In this document: piece after piece, positions 1 through 8,308 of the stretch
How positions within the stretch are numbered: the stretch's first letter is position 1
Layout of the letters: each line of letters opens with the position of its first letter
Assembly (NCBI GenBank): GCA_017454325.1
Contig: JAFTDG010000158.1
Coordinates: forward strand, 1-59,510
DNA length: 59,510 nt
DNA from: Desulfovibrio sp.
GTDB lineage: Bacteria; Desulfobacterota; Desulfovibrionia; Desulfovibrionales; Desulfovibrionaceae
Direction of reading: 5' to 3'
Program-made: the position numbers and the translations under genes
The notes under the pieces: model-generated
What the model was told of the DNA's origin: nothing
The model's input: the letters and a program-made list of their open reading frames with translations, nothing else
Databases searched by the model: none

Positions 1-128
1 GCGTAGAAAAAGACATCGGGCGGTCTGACCTTAGCCACCTTCTGCACCTTCTGTTCCTGCTTTTTCTTGCTCTCGTTGTTTCCCTTTTTCTTGGCCCTGC
101 GTTTTTTTATGGCTGCCGTATTCTTCAT
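1..128 (-). CDS. Lysine-rich hypothetical protein (partial, N-terminus only)
   Basis: An open frame reads leftward from ATG at 126-128 and runs off the window edge. A strong ribosome site (GAGGAGG, 5 nt from the ATG) supports it as a real gene. The visible 42 residues are very basic (KKRRAKKKGNN, then SKKKQEQK), with no signal peptide or membrane segment. It follows secG on the same strand and is separated from it by a terminator, so it is probably its own unit. I do not recognise the family. The basic start could be a nucleic-acid-binding or intrinsically disordered tail, but the rest of the protein lies outside the window. Confidence 0.6.
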   Translation of the reverse strand, partial: MKNTAAIKKRRAKKKGNNESKKKQEQKVQKVAKVRPPDVFFY

Positions 129-320
129 ATCTGCCTCCTCTCTGGTTGTGCCCCGCGTCTGCACGCAGGGCCCTGTATTTCCTGCACTATGCCGGGCAAG
201 GAGCATCAGGGCAAGAGGGTTTGCGAATCTGGGGCTGGAGAATGAGGGAAGGCGCAGGGGGATGCCATTGAAAATGCTTGCATCGCGTACCAATGTTTAC
301 GCGCCCTGCCGGGCACACCA

Positions 321-348
321 CAAAAAAGCCGCAGCATGGCCGCGGCTT
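321..348 (-). terminator. Rho-independent terminator after secG
   Basis: On the minus strand a stem of AAGCCGC / GCGGCTT with a 9-nt loop is followed directly by a run of T. It lies 26 nt past the secG stop codon and before the next leftward gene. Confidence 0.75.
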
Positions 349-373
349 GTACAAGTTCCCAAGTAGCATCCTA

Positions 374-733
374 CTACTGCTTTGCAGGTGGCTCCGCCGT
401 TTGAGGTGCGACAGGTGCGGCAGGTTGTGCCGCCGGTGCGGGAGCGCCAGTCGTCGGCGCAGCGGGTTCCTCAATCTTCACGTCAAGAATGGTAGACTGA
501 CTGCTGGGACGCGGGCTGGTGACAAATGTATAGCTCAACGAAGTAGCAACAAAAATAACCGCCATGAGTGCAGTAAGTTTCGCTAGAATGCCACCTGCAC
601 CACTGCTGCCAAAAACTGAGCTGTTACCTCCGCCAAAGATAACACCCATGCCCTCTTTGCCAGCCTGAAGCAACACAAGAATTACCAGCAGCACACATAC
701 AATAATATGCAAAGTAAGAATGAGAGTCTGCAC
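374..733 (-). CDS. secG: Protein translocase subunit SecG
   Basis: SecG is the small inner-membrane subunit of the SecYEG translocon. It stimulates SecA-driven export of unfolded proteins. The 119 residues show two hydrophobic segments (about 3-21 and 51-70) joined by the family's Gly/Ser-rich cytoplasmic loop, FGGGNSSVFGSSGAGG at 33-48. The Pro/Ala-rich tail (about 91-119) is longer than in E. coli but common in relatives. The start is GTG at 731-733, chosen because GAGGAGG sits 5 nt upstream. It lies 47 nt downstream of tpiA on the same strand and probably shares its transcript. Confidence 0.93.
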   Translation of the reverse strand: MQTLILTLHIIVCVLLVILVLLQAGKEGMGVIFGGGNSSVFGSSGAGGILAKLTALMAVIFVATSLSYTFVTSPRPSSQSTILDVKIEEPAAPTTGAPAPAAQPAAPVAPQTAEPPAKQ

Positions 734-780
734 AAGTTCCTCCTCGCCACACGACCAAAGCGACAGCGCAGCAAACGGGA

Positions 781-1551
781 TCAGGCCCCGATAATTTGCA
801 AGAAGCTCTGCGCGTCTAAAGAGGCTCCACCTACCAGAAGCCCGTCCACATTGTCAAGGGACATAAGCCCAGCAGCATTGGAAGGCTTGACACTACCACC
901 ATACAATATGGGCAGGTCAACGGCAGTGGCCCCCACAAGCTTTTGCAGTAATGTTCGCACTGTGGCGTGGGCATCCAGCACTTCAGCCTGCCCCGCAACC
1001 TTGCCCGTACCTATGGCCCAAACGGGTTCATAGGCCACAGCAAACCGTCCGGCAAGGGCATCGCCACGGAGGGAATCTGGCATGGCGTCAAAAACACTTG
1101 TCAGCTGCCGTTCAAGCACATACCGCAGCTGCCCGTTTTCGCGTTCTTCCAGAGTTTCACCAATGCACAGCATGACGTTAAGGCCCTGCTCCAATGCAAA
1201 GGTCGTTTTCCGGGCCACCAGCGCATCATCCTCTCCTAGCACATGCCTCCGCTCGGAATGCCCTGTAAGTACCCATGTGGCCCCCGCGTCTGCAAGCATG
1301 GTTGGCGAGATTTCGCCAGTAAATGCGCCCTCAGCCGCAGGATAGCAATCCTGCCCACCACAGGCGAGGAAGGAGGTCTTGGCAAATGCTCCGGCAACCA
1401 CATCTATGCAGGTAAACGGAGCAAAAACCAGCACCAGAGCTCCTGATGCCGTTGTGCCTGCCCCCAAGGCATTGGCCAGGCTGGCGGAACATTGTGCAGC
1501 CTCAGCCCTGGTTTTGTGCATCTTCCAGTTGGCAGCGATAATATTCTGCAT
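781..1551 (-). CDS. tpiA: Triosephosphate isomerase
   Basis: This cytoplasmic glycolytic and gluconeogenic enzyme interconverts dihydroxyacetone phosphate and glyceraldehyde 3-phosphate. It is 256 residues long, normal for the family. The TIM-barrel catalytic set is visible: Asn8/Lys10 in AANWKMH, His98 in TGHSERR, Glu175 in YEPVWAIGTG, and the phosphate-binding LYGGSV near 217-221. I chose ATG 1549-1551 over an in-frame ATG 18 nt upstream because GAGGAA lies just before it and the protein then begins at the usual position. rimI ends 7 nt upstream, so rimI, tpiA and secG look like one leftward operon. Confidence 0.95.
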   Translation of the reverse strand: MQNIIAANWKMHKTRAEAAQCSASLANALGAGTTASGALVLVFAPFTCIDVVAGAFAKTSFLACGGQDCYPAAEGAFTGEISPTMLADAGATWVLTGHSERRHVLGEDDALVARKTTFALEQGLNVMLCIGETLEERENGQLRYVLERQLTSVFDAMPDSLRGDALAGRFAVAYEPVWAIGTGKVAGQAEVLDAHATVRTLLQKLVGATAVDLPILYGGSVKPSNAAGLMSLDNVDGLLVGGASLDAQSFLQIIGA

Positions 1552-1558
1552 GTTTTCC

Positions 1559-1999
1559 TCACGTATCAAGAGAACATATGTAGATTAAGGCATCTTCGCC
1601 AGTATCGGAATAGTATTGCCGGCGCCTGCCCACGCGTACAAAACCACACTCCTCGTACAGCGCAATGGCAGGAGCATTGCTGGCACGAACCTCCAGCGAA
1701 AGTTTATGCATACCCATTTTATGCGCAAGGCGCAAGACAAGGCGCAACAGGCGGCGTCCACAGCCACAACGTCGCAGCTGTGGCAGGACAGCTATATTGA
1801 GTATTTCCACCTCATCGGGAGTATGGTACACTGAGATGTACCCAATAAGCTCTCCCCGCAAAAACAGACCAAAAGCAGCAAAAGATTTTTGTGCAAAAGC
1901 TGCACGGCATTGTGTTTCTGACCAGGGCAGCGAAAAACATTGTCGCTCAATAACAAACATGGCGCCGGCATGTTGCGGCTCAAGCCGAGCAAGCCGCAT
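1559..1999 (-). CDS. rimI: Ribosomal protein S18 alanine N-acetyltransferase-like GNAT enzyme (RimI)
   Basis: This GNAT-fold acetyltransferase probably acetylates the N-terminal alanine of ribosomal protein S18. The pattern is RimI-like throughout: an early ERQCFSLPWSE, then EILNIAV before the acetyl-CoA loop RRCGCG (an R-x-x-G-x-G form), then LEVRASNAPAIALYEECGF and a late RRQYY. That order and spacing match E. coli RimI. The ATG at 1997-1999 gives 146 residues, close to the 148 of E. coli. In-frame starts further upstream (for example 2023) are possible, since no ribosome site is decisive. It ends 7 nt before tpiA. Confidence 0.85.
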   Translation of the reverse strand: MRLARLEPQHAGAMFVIERQCFSLPWSETQCRAAFAQKSFAAFGLFLRGELIGYISVYHTPDEVEILNIAVLPQLRRCGCGRRLLRLVLRLAHKMGMHKLSLEVRASNAPAIALYEECGFVRVGRRRQYYSDTGEDALIYICSLDT

Positions 2000-2108
2000 A
2001 TCCCGCCCACAGGAAATACCCATAATGCAAGCCTGCCTTTCACCTTCGTTTACTGCCGCCCATGCCATGCAGGAGGTTGTAGACGCCAGCAATACACCAT
2101 TATGCATC

Positions 2109-2555
2109 ATGCACAGCGAGGACATACTGCGTCAATGCCTTGCCCACAGGACTGTCGGCCTGCTTGTCAGGGACCGGCAGGGCCGCACCCTGCTCACACA
2201 TCGCCAGGGGGTCGGCTGGGGCATTTCCTCATTCAGCAATCTGTACGCCGGGCACTCCCACGAGCAACAGGCAAGAAAACTTCTGCGTGACGACTGGGGA
2301 CAGGAAGGGCATGTCCAGTATCTGCAGACACTCCTCCCCGACACTGCCGGCCTCAATACCTTTACCTATATGTATGAAGCACATGTGTCTACAGCACTCG
2401 CCACGGAGGCCGCCCGTGATACAAGCAGCCACATGCTCGTTGACCAGGACGAATTACAGGGACTTTACACAAATTTTGATTCTTTGCTCTCGCCCATATT
2501 GCGTACTGCAGTCCACAACGGACTGCTACGTCCGTACTGCAACAGCCAGAAATAA
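2109..2555 (+). CDS. Nudix-like hydrolase with a degenerate Nudix box
   Basis: The 148-residue protein resembles the small isopentenyl-diphosphate-isomerase-like Nudix proteins: VGLLVRDRQGRTLLTHRQ near the start, and a helix in the Nudix-box place (about 48-64). The box is weak. It reads GHSHEQQARKLLRDDWG, where canonical boxes have REUxEExGU, so the metal-binding Glu pair appears as Asp-Asp and the Arg-Glu is not clean. Activity and substrate are therefore uncertain. The start is also uncertain: ATG 2109 lacks a good ribosome site, and an in-frame ATG at 2067 is possible. It is divergent from rimI and converges on mreB, with 25 nt between the stops. Confidence 0.65.
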   Translation: MHSEDILRQCLAHRTVGLLVRDRQGRTLLTHRQGVGWGISSFSNLYAGHSHEQQARKLLRDDWGQEGHVQYLQTLLPDTAGLNTFTYMYEAHVSTALATEAARDTSSHMLVDQDELQGLYTNFDSLLSPILRTAVHNGLLRPYCNSQK

Positions 2556-2580
2556 TTGCAAAGCTCACTAAACCAAACGG

Positions 2581-3606
2581 TCAGTTAATGAAGACAGGAT
2601 GGTAGAGCTTCCTGTCGAGCATGGCGCGTGCTGTGCCACGCAGCACAGTGGTCAAGGGTTCTTTGTCAACAAAAACTTTAAGATGCGTTTCTCGCGCAAT
2701 ATACTGGTCAAGCCCCTTGAGCAAGGAACCTCCCCCAGCCATGAGCATACCGTTACGGTAGATGTCCGCCGCAAGTTCTGGAGGTGTTTTCTCCAGGGCG
2801 CGCATGACGGCCCCCAGAATGGCCTGCACTGGTTCGTGCAGAGACTCACGTATGTGCCCCTCTGTTACGGTAACAACGCGGGGCCCACCACGCACAAGAT
2901 CCTTGCCAGAAACCTCCAGCGACGGAGAATGGGGGATGGGCATGGCGGAACCTAAAATTTTTTTCACATTCTCAGCGGTGTTGTCGCCAACTTCCAGCCG
3001 GAACACATCGCGCATATACCGTTGTACGGCCATATTCATGGCGTCGCCGGCCACACGCACTGAGGCGGCATTAGCAATACCCGCCAGAGTAATGACAGCC
3101 ACTTCACTGGTGCCACCGCCAATATCCAGCACAAGATTGCCCATGGGCTCATGGATGGGCAAATCTGCGCCAATGGCAGCGGCCATGGGTTCTTCAACCA
3201 GGGCCACATCGGCTGCCCCCGCAAGTATGGCTGAGTCAATAACGGCCCTTTTCTCCACCTGTGTAATGCCCGTGGGAATACAGATAACCATGGACGGTTT
3301 TGCCAGGCGCATACCGGTAATCACCTTGCGCACAAAATAGGCGATCATTTCCCGGGTGACATCAAAATCGGCGATGACGCCGTCCTTCATGGGCCGAACG
3401 GCACTGATACGTTGTGGCGTACGTCCCAGATATTCCTTGGCAGCCGCACCAACGGCAAGAACTGTATTTTTATATGTGTCAATGGCCACCACTGAAGGCT
3501 CATTGATGACAATGCCATGTGCACGCGTGTACAGCAGGGTATTTGCCGTACCAAGATCCATGGCAATGTCTTTAGAAAAAAAATGCAAGAAGCGCCGTAA
3601 AAACAT
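2581..3606 (-). CDS. mreB: Rod-shape-determining actin-like protein MreB
   Basis: This bacterial actin polymerises under the inner membrane and guides lateral cell-wall synthesis. At 341 residues it has the family's usual length. It shows the phosphate-1 motif DLGTANTLLY (about 17-26), the phosphate-2 motif LDIGGGTSEVAVI (about 160-172), and the VEEPMAAAIGADLPI segment. It begins 5 nt after the stop of the GAF-domain gene and has no clear ribosome site of its own, which suggests translational coupling. mreC and mreD do not follow it here: the next gene converges on it, so this is an mreB copy separated from the usual mreBCD order. Confidence 0.95.
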   Translation of the reverse strand: MFLRRFLHFFSKDIAMDLGTANTLLYTRAHGIVINEPSVVAIDTYKNTVLAVGAAAKEYLGRTPQRISAVRPMKDGVIADFDVTREMIAYFVRKVITGMRLAKPSMVICIPTGITQVEKRAVIDSAILAGAADVALVEEPMAAAIGADLPIHEPMGNLVLDIGGGTSEVAVITLAGIANAASVRVAGDAMNMAVQRYMRDVFRLEVGDNTAENVKKILGSAMPIPHSPSLEVSGKDLVRGGPRVVTVTEGHIRESLHEPVQAILGAVMRALEKTPPELAADIYRNGMLMAGGGSLLKGLDQYIARETHLKVFVDKEPLTTVLRGTARAMLDRKLYHPVFIN

Positions 3607-3611
3607 AATGG

Positions 3612-4751
3612 CTATTCATTTAGAGGTGGCATGGGAGCAGTGTCGGGGTCATAGGCCTGTGGCCCGTTGCTATGCACCCGCGCATTGGGCAACATGGAAC
3701 GCAGACGCATCTTGAGATAAACATTCTCTAAAAAAAGGGCCAGATGGTCCACCCCCTGCCGGATGAAGGAACGCATGGATTCGTCTATCTGGCGAGGAGC
3801 GGTATGCGCCAGGCACAGCACCCCTCGCGTGCTTTTATTGACTTTGACAGGCATGCATACAACCGCCTGAAAATCAGGCATTTCCGGCAATTTGCCAAAA
3901 AGCATAGTGGGAGGTGCCCCCTCCACGCCCTCAGATATAACCTGCTGCTCATTGCAGAACACCCAACCGGTAATGCCATTGCTCATAGGCAGGATAAGAG
4001 GCTCCTCGCCAGTGAGCAGCAACCGGGCTGACTCTGCCTCCACGCAGTAGCTTGCACCCGGGTCGGCCACTGAAGCAAAAGCACAATAATCAAAACCCGT
4101 GGCCTCTACCATAGTGCGCAAATAATTCTGCAAAAAAGGATCCCAGCGTTTGTAGCGGAAACGCAAATCCTGGATAACGCCGAGCTCTGCAAAATAGCGG
4201 GGGATATCCCCTGCCAGCTCTTGTCTGCCCGTTGAACCCTGCTGTTTTGCAATGAGATCGGCAAACATTTGCAATATCTTGCGATCTTTTTCAGAAAAAG
4301 AATACTGCCGCTTGCTATCAACGCAGAGTGCACCACCTAGCGGTACAGGGCAGCCCATAAAAGCCTTGATATTGCTCTCTTCGCCATCACCGTAATAGCC
4401 AAGGTAGCTCTGGCGCTGGTCAAAGTTAGGCTGCAGCAGGGGCTGTCGACTGCCTATGATCCAGCCTACCAAGCCCTTGCCCGGAGCAATGGAAGCCCCG
4501 GAAAGAATCTTGTCACCAAGGCTGAATGATGCTGCCAGGTGACAGTTTTCGCCCTCTTCGTCGGGCAAAAAAAGTACGGCGGAATAGGCATCAAAAACAC
4601 TACAGACAATGCTCAAAATTTGCTTTTCGACTGAATAGGCGCTCATATGTGCACTGGGGGTAATAAATATGGTACCAACACCGTAAACGGCGGTACCTTG
4701 TGACTCGCTTCTTGTATCAAAGCGGCTGCGACGCCGCAATATTTTTTGCAC
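3612..4751 (-). CDS. Tandem GAF-domain protein encoded upstream of mreB
   Basis: The 379-residue protein has two GAF-like sensor domains. One lies at about 40-170 (SVFDAYSAVLFLPDEEGE, GLVGWIIGSRQPLLQPNF, GGALCVDSKR). The other lies at about 205-345 (FDYCAFASVAD, NGITGWVFCNEQQVIS, GVLCLAHT). No output domain (kinase, GGDEF or HTH) is visible, and no membrane segment. GAF domains bind small ligands or cyclic nucleotides or mediate protein contacts; the ligand here is unknown. The start is GTG at 4749-4751, with only a weak AAAGAAG upstream. An ATG at 4644-4646 (MSAYSVEKQ) is an alternative and would still keep both domains. Its stop lies 5 nt before mreB, so the two are probably co-expressed. 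Confidence 0.8.
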   Translation of the reverse strand: MQKILRRRSRFDTRSESQGTAVYGVGTIFITPSAHMSAYSVEKQILSIVCSVFDAYSAVLFLPDEEGENCHLAASFSLGDKILSGASIAPGKGLVGWIIGSRQPLLQPNFDQRQSYLGYYGDGEESNIKAFMGCPVPLGGALCVDSKRQYSFSEKDRKILQMFADLIAKQQGSTGRQELAGDIPRYFAELGVIQDLRFRYKRWDPFLQNYLRTMVEATGFDYCAFASVADPGASYCVEAESARLLLTGEEPLILPMSNGITGWVFCNEQQVISEGVEGAPPTMLFGKLPEMPDFQAVVCMPVKVNKSTRGVLCLAHTAPRQIDESMRSFIRQGVDHLALFLENVYLKMRLRSMLPNARVHSNGPQAYDPDTAPMPPLNE

Positions 4752-4904
4752 ACACTTCTTTGATCAGGTCATGGCCATAAATACCACCCCGTCTCCGGGT
4801 TTACCAACCGTGCCATATCCATATATAAGCAGGACATAGTACATCTCATAAATATTAGGCCGCTGTCATCCTGCACGACAGCATATAACCGATGGAGCCA
4901 GGGT

Positions 4905-5369
4905 ATGGGACGCCTGAAAGAATTGCGGAAGATTGTTGACCAGGAATTGCTAGCCATTGATGATGTGGACAAACGCAAGAGTGCTTTTGTCCATCTGTAC
5001 GGCGTGTCTCTCGCTGCCGCCCTGATAGCGGAAAAACGCAATGCCAATACGGAACTGGCCTGCATGGCTGCCATGTTACACGACCTTTACGCATACAAAA
5101 GCGGCTCTTACGAGCACCATGCTCACAAAGGCGCAGATCTTGCCCATAACATCCTGAACAGACTGGCCCTTACAACGGCAAGTGAAACAGAGGCAATCTG
5201 CACCGCCATCAGCCGTCACGATGACAAACAAGCTGTTGACGGGCCTTTGGAAGAAGTGCTGAAAGACGCCGATGTCATGCACCATTGCATGAATGACCTG
5301 TCCAAGGCAGTTAAAGACAAAGAGGCCGCACGGTATGCCGCCTTACGCAAAGAGTTTGGACTAAAGTGA
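4905..5369 (+). CDS. HD-domain protein, putative metal-dependent phosphohydrolase
   Basis: The 154-residue cytoplasmic protein carries the HD signature MLHDLYAYKSG (about 57-67), preceded by a helix with a His (AFVHLYGVSLAAALIAEKR) and followed by HKGADLAHNIL and AISRHDDK. These supply the His and Asp ligands expected of small HD-superfamily phosphohydrolases. The substrate cannot be told from sequence. The ATG is preceded by GGAG with suitable spacing. It is divergent from the GAF gene, with about 150 nt of shared upstream DNA in which I see no clear operator. Confidence 0.8.
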   Translation: MGRLKELRKIVDQELLAIDDVDKRKSAFVHLYGVSLAAALIAEKRNANTELACMAAMLHDLYAYKSGSYEHHAHKGADLAHNILNRLALTTASETEAICTAISRHDDKQAVDGPLEEVLKDADVMHHCMNDLSKAVKDKEAARYAALRKEFGLK

Positions 5370-5400
5370 CCCCATTTCCCATTTTCGACTTGAGGTGAGC

Positions 5401-6216
5401 ATGAAATACCTTCGGATATATCTCTTTATTGCCATTTTTGTTCTCTGCGCTGCTGGCCAGGCCTGCACTGTCAGCAAAAAATCCACCTATACAGAACCAA
5501 GTTTAACAGCAATACAGCAACGCGGTACACTGCTTGTAGGCACGACAGGAGACTACCGCCCTTTGACGTATCGAGAACCTACAAGCGGTGACTATTGGGG
5601 ATTTGATTTGGAAGTAGCTCAAAGAATTGCCGAACGTATAGGCGTACCCATTACATATATTCAAACATCGTGGCCCACATTAACCAGCGATGTGCTTAAT
5701 AAAAAACTTTTTGATTTTGCTATAGGCGGAATCACCATCACCAATACGCGCAAGGAAACGATGGACATGAGCGACGGGTATCTTGTCAATGGAAAGACCA
5801 TTCTTTGCCGTAAAAAGGATGCCAATAAATTTCAAACTCTAACCGACATGAACAAGTCTACAGTACGAGTGATGGTGAATCCAGGTGGACTCAACGAGAA
5901 GTTTGCACGAGAGAAACTCCCCCAGGCAACAATCATTGTGTATCCCAAAAATGAAGAAATTCCCGCACAGGTGGCCGCAGGCAAAGCCGATGTGATGATT
6001 ACTGAAATTACAGAAGCACCATATTATGAGAAAATGGATATGCGCCTTGCCGCGCCACTGCTTGAAAGACCGTTTACACGCGGTGAAATAGGAGTATTGA
6101 TGCGGCGCGGACAAGCAGATTTGCTTCAACGTATCAATGCCATTATTGCTGAAATGAAAAAAGATGGTTCTCTGCAAAAGCTCCATAAAAAATATGGGCT
6201 AGTCTATAGATACTAA
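5401..6216 (+). CDS. PheC-like periplasmic protein (cyclohexadienyl dehydratase / amino-acid-binding fold), probable lipoprotein
   Basis: The 271-residue protein has an export signal (about 1-22) ending in AGQAC, a weak lipobox that would place Cys22 at the anchor. The mature part is a type II periplasmic binding fold. Several motifs match, from memory, PheC cyclohexadienyl dehydratase of Pseudomonas rather than ordinary binding proteins: VGTTGDYRPL, FAIGGITITNTR, VNPGGLNEKFARE, ADVMITEITEA and ERPFTRGE. If so, it would convert prephenate or arogenate in the periplasm. A plain solute-binding role remains possible, and no permease or ATPase gene is adjacent. ATG 5401 is chosen because GAGG sits 5 nt upstream. 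It is more AT-rich than the genes to its left. Confidence 0.75.
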   Translation: MKYLRIYLFIAIFVLCAAGQACTVSKKSTYTEPSLTAIQQRGTLLVGTTGDYRPLTYREPTSGDYWGFDLEVAQRIAERIGVPITYIQTSWPTLTSDVLNKKLFDFAIGGITITNTRKETMDMSDGYLVNGKTILCRKKDANKFQTLTDMNKSTVRVMVNPGGLNEKFAREKLPQATIIVYPKNEEIPAQVAAGKADVMITEITEAPYYEKMDMRLAAPLLERPFTRGEIGVLMRRGQADLLQRINAIIAEMKKDGSLQKLHKKYGLVYRY

Positions 6217-6354
6217 AACTGTTCACACAGAAGTATTAAGGGAATTGGCAATGGCCGAAGGAATTTGAGTAAGGGGAAGAGCCATAGTTTGACCACACGG
6301 CTCCCACGCGGTATGAAATATCACAGCGTATGAAAATGTAAAGGGAAGATACCC

Positions 6355-8151
6355 ATGGAAGCGTACCAGAAACAAAAACGTCTACCCATCAGAAAGCGCG
6401 TTCTTATCACTGTCTTACTTACCACAGTCTTTGCAGTCTTTGCCACTATGATCATCAGCATGATAGCTATGATTCAGATTAAAGAGGAATCAGAGAAAGC
6501 GCTTACACAACAACTTGAGCAAAACTTTAAAAGCCTGGTAAAACAAAAAGCCCTGAATACAGATACAAGACTTGAGCATTATGAGAAATATATTGAATTC
6601 CTCACGGATTATATTCAAGACATGTATAAACACAGAGATGAACTCATAGCATCTGGAAAATATATTGATGCCCCCAGAACGTCTACGCCGAAAGATGCGT
6701 TTGCCATGTCCGGAATACTCGCTACGGAAAATATGAAGCCAGAGGACGTCAAGGATGACATGCTGTTTTTCAGTCATCTCGAAACAGTCTGGCGGCCCAT
6801 TGCCGAGGGGAATGATGGTCTTATTGATACTGTATATGTGGGCACGAAAAGTGGATTCCTTCCTGCTTATGATAAATACTCCTATTTAACTGCCGTTCCT
6901 GAAGGCCAATATCTCTATTATAATTTCAAAGATTCGGAATGGTACAAAAGGGGAATGAAAGAGAACGGCATATTATATACCGGTATTTATAATGATTCTC
7001 AGGGGAGGGGGCTCACAATAACTATTGGAAGGGGGTACAATGACACCAAGGGCGTGAGGCAGGGTGTTTGTTGTGCGGATTTTGACCTGACTGGCATCTA
7101 CAAAGAAATGATCGACATCGACTTTGGCTCGGGCGCGAGCACATTCGCTCTTGACCCACATGGGCAAATAATATCCCCTGAGAGACAAAAAAACGATGCT
7201 CATGCAATCACTGGTCTTTCAGAAAATGAAATAGGATCGATCCTGAATAAAGATGGTATTCTGGAAAAAAAGGATGCATTCTACATATTTGCGAACGTCT
7301 CGCGAGTAGGATGGACGCTCTGCTCCCGCGTTCCAAGGAGCATTGTGCTAGAAGGCGTAAAAATTATGGATAGGACGATATGGACGGCGATCATTGCATC
7401 CATAGGCGGGCTTTTTGTCATAACGTTAACTGTTATTGCTGTAACGAATTCTGTTGCAGCATCCATCACCAGGCCCATGGAAAAGCTTGGTGAGGATATG
7501 GAGATGATTGGGCAGGGGAATCTTGAACATAAAGCTACCGTCATCAGAAATGATGAAGTCGGCGATATCGCCATACAGCTGAACGGCATGGTTGATAAAC
7601 TGAAAAACGCAAATGACAGTCTAAAAAATTCCCAGCAGCATGCTGAGGAAATGACTGTACTCGCAACAAAAGATGCCCTTACCGGGATACGGAACAGAAC
7701 TGCATATGACAAGGAAGTGCAACAAATAAATTGGTCGATAGCTGACGGTATAACCAATTTCGGTATCGTGATGGTAGATATGAACTATCTCAAACGTATC
7801 AATGATATCTATGGGCATGAGAAAGGGAATATTGCAATCAAGAAGCTTTGCCATATCGTCTGTAATGTGTTCGTGCACTCTCCCGTATTCCGCATCGGTG
7901 GCGATGAGTTCATTGTGGTATTAAAGAATCATGACTTGGAGCACGCCGCCGCGTTGATATCCGAGTTCAATTCGCAACTTATTGCAATCCAGGATGATGC
8001 AAGCCTTGAACCCTGGGAGAAGGTATCTGCGGCAATTGGGTATGCCGTGTTTGACAACACAACAGATACCAGCATTGATAATGTGTTTAAGCGTGCCGAT
8101 AAGGCGATGTATGCCCGCAAGAAGGAGATGAAAGCCGTAAGAATGGACTAG
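6355..8151 (+). CDS. Membrane sensor diguanylate cyclase (Cache-HAMP-GGDEF)
   Basis: This is a 598-residue inner-membrane c-di-GMP synthase. The order is: cytoplasmic start, TM1 (about 18-40), a large periplasmic sensor region (about 41-340) that looks like a double Cache domain, TM2 (about 347-370), HAMP (about 372-425), a short coiled coil, then GGDEF. The domain shows DALTGIRNR, MVDMNYLKRIND and an intact GGDEF at 515-519, so it should be catalytic. The RxxD inhibitory site expected just before GGDEF is absent, so product inhibition may be lost. Base composition is unusual: line 6601-6660 has only 21 G/C of 60, against 37 of 60 at 11401-11460. That suggests acquisition from elsewhere. Confidence 0.9.
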   Translation: MEAYQKQKRLPIRKRVLITVLLTTVFAVFATMIISMIAMIQIKEESEKALTQQLEQNFKSLVKQKALNTDTRLEHYEKYIEFLTDYIQDMYKHRDELIASGKYIDAPRTSTPKDAFAMSGILATENMKPEDVKDDMLFFSHLETVWRPIAEGNDGLIDTVYVGTKSGFLPAYDKYSYLTAVPEGQYLYYNFKDSEWYKRGMKENGILYTGIYNDSQGRGLTITIGRGYNDTKGVRQGVCCADFDLTGIYKEMIDIDFGSGASTFALDPHGQIISPERQKNDAHAITGLSENEIGSILNKDGILEKKDAFYIFANVSRVGWTLCSRVPRSIVLEGVKIMDRTIWTAIIASIGGLFVITLTVIAVTNSVAASITRPMEKLGEDMEMIGQGNLEHKATVIRNDEVGDIAIQLNGMVDKLKNANDSLKNSQQHAEEMTVLATKDALTGIRNRTAYDKEVQQINWSIADGITNFGIVMVDMNYLKRINDIYGHEKGNIAIKKLCHIVCNVFVHSPVFRIGGDEFIVVLKNHDLEHAAALISEFNSQLIAIQDDASLEPWEKVSAAIGYAVFDNTTDTSIDNVFKRADKAMYARKKEMKAVRMD

Positions 8152-8308
8152 CGGCTGGTGCGCCAAGATTAGGCTGAGACCTTCTATAATGTGTCGCGCT
8201 GCAGATGCAATACATGACAACAAATAGACAAAAGCGCATCTCATATACGCCGAGATGTTTGATGAAGTACCCGTAAAACAGAGTACGTGCAGTCAAAGTG
8301 CAATAGAA

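Noticed and set aside
1665..2066. Long N-terminal extension of the Nudix-like frame
   Set aside because: It runs antisense through rimI, has no ribosome site, and its composition is that of a shadow of the opposite strand.
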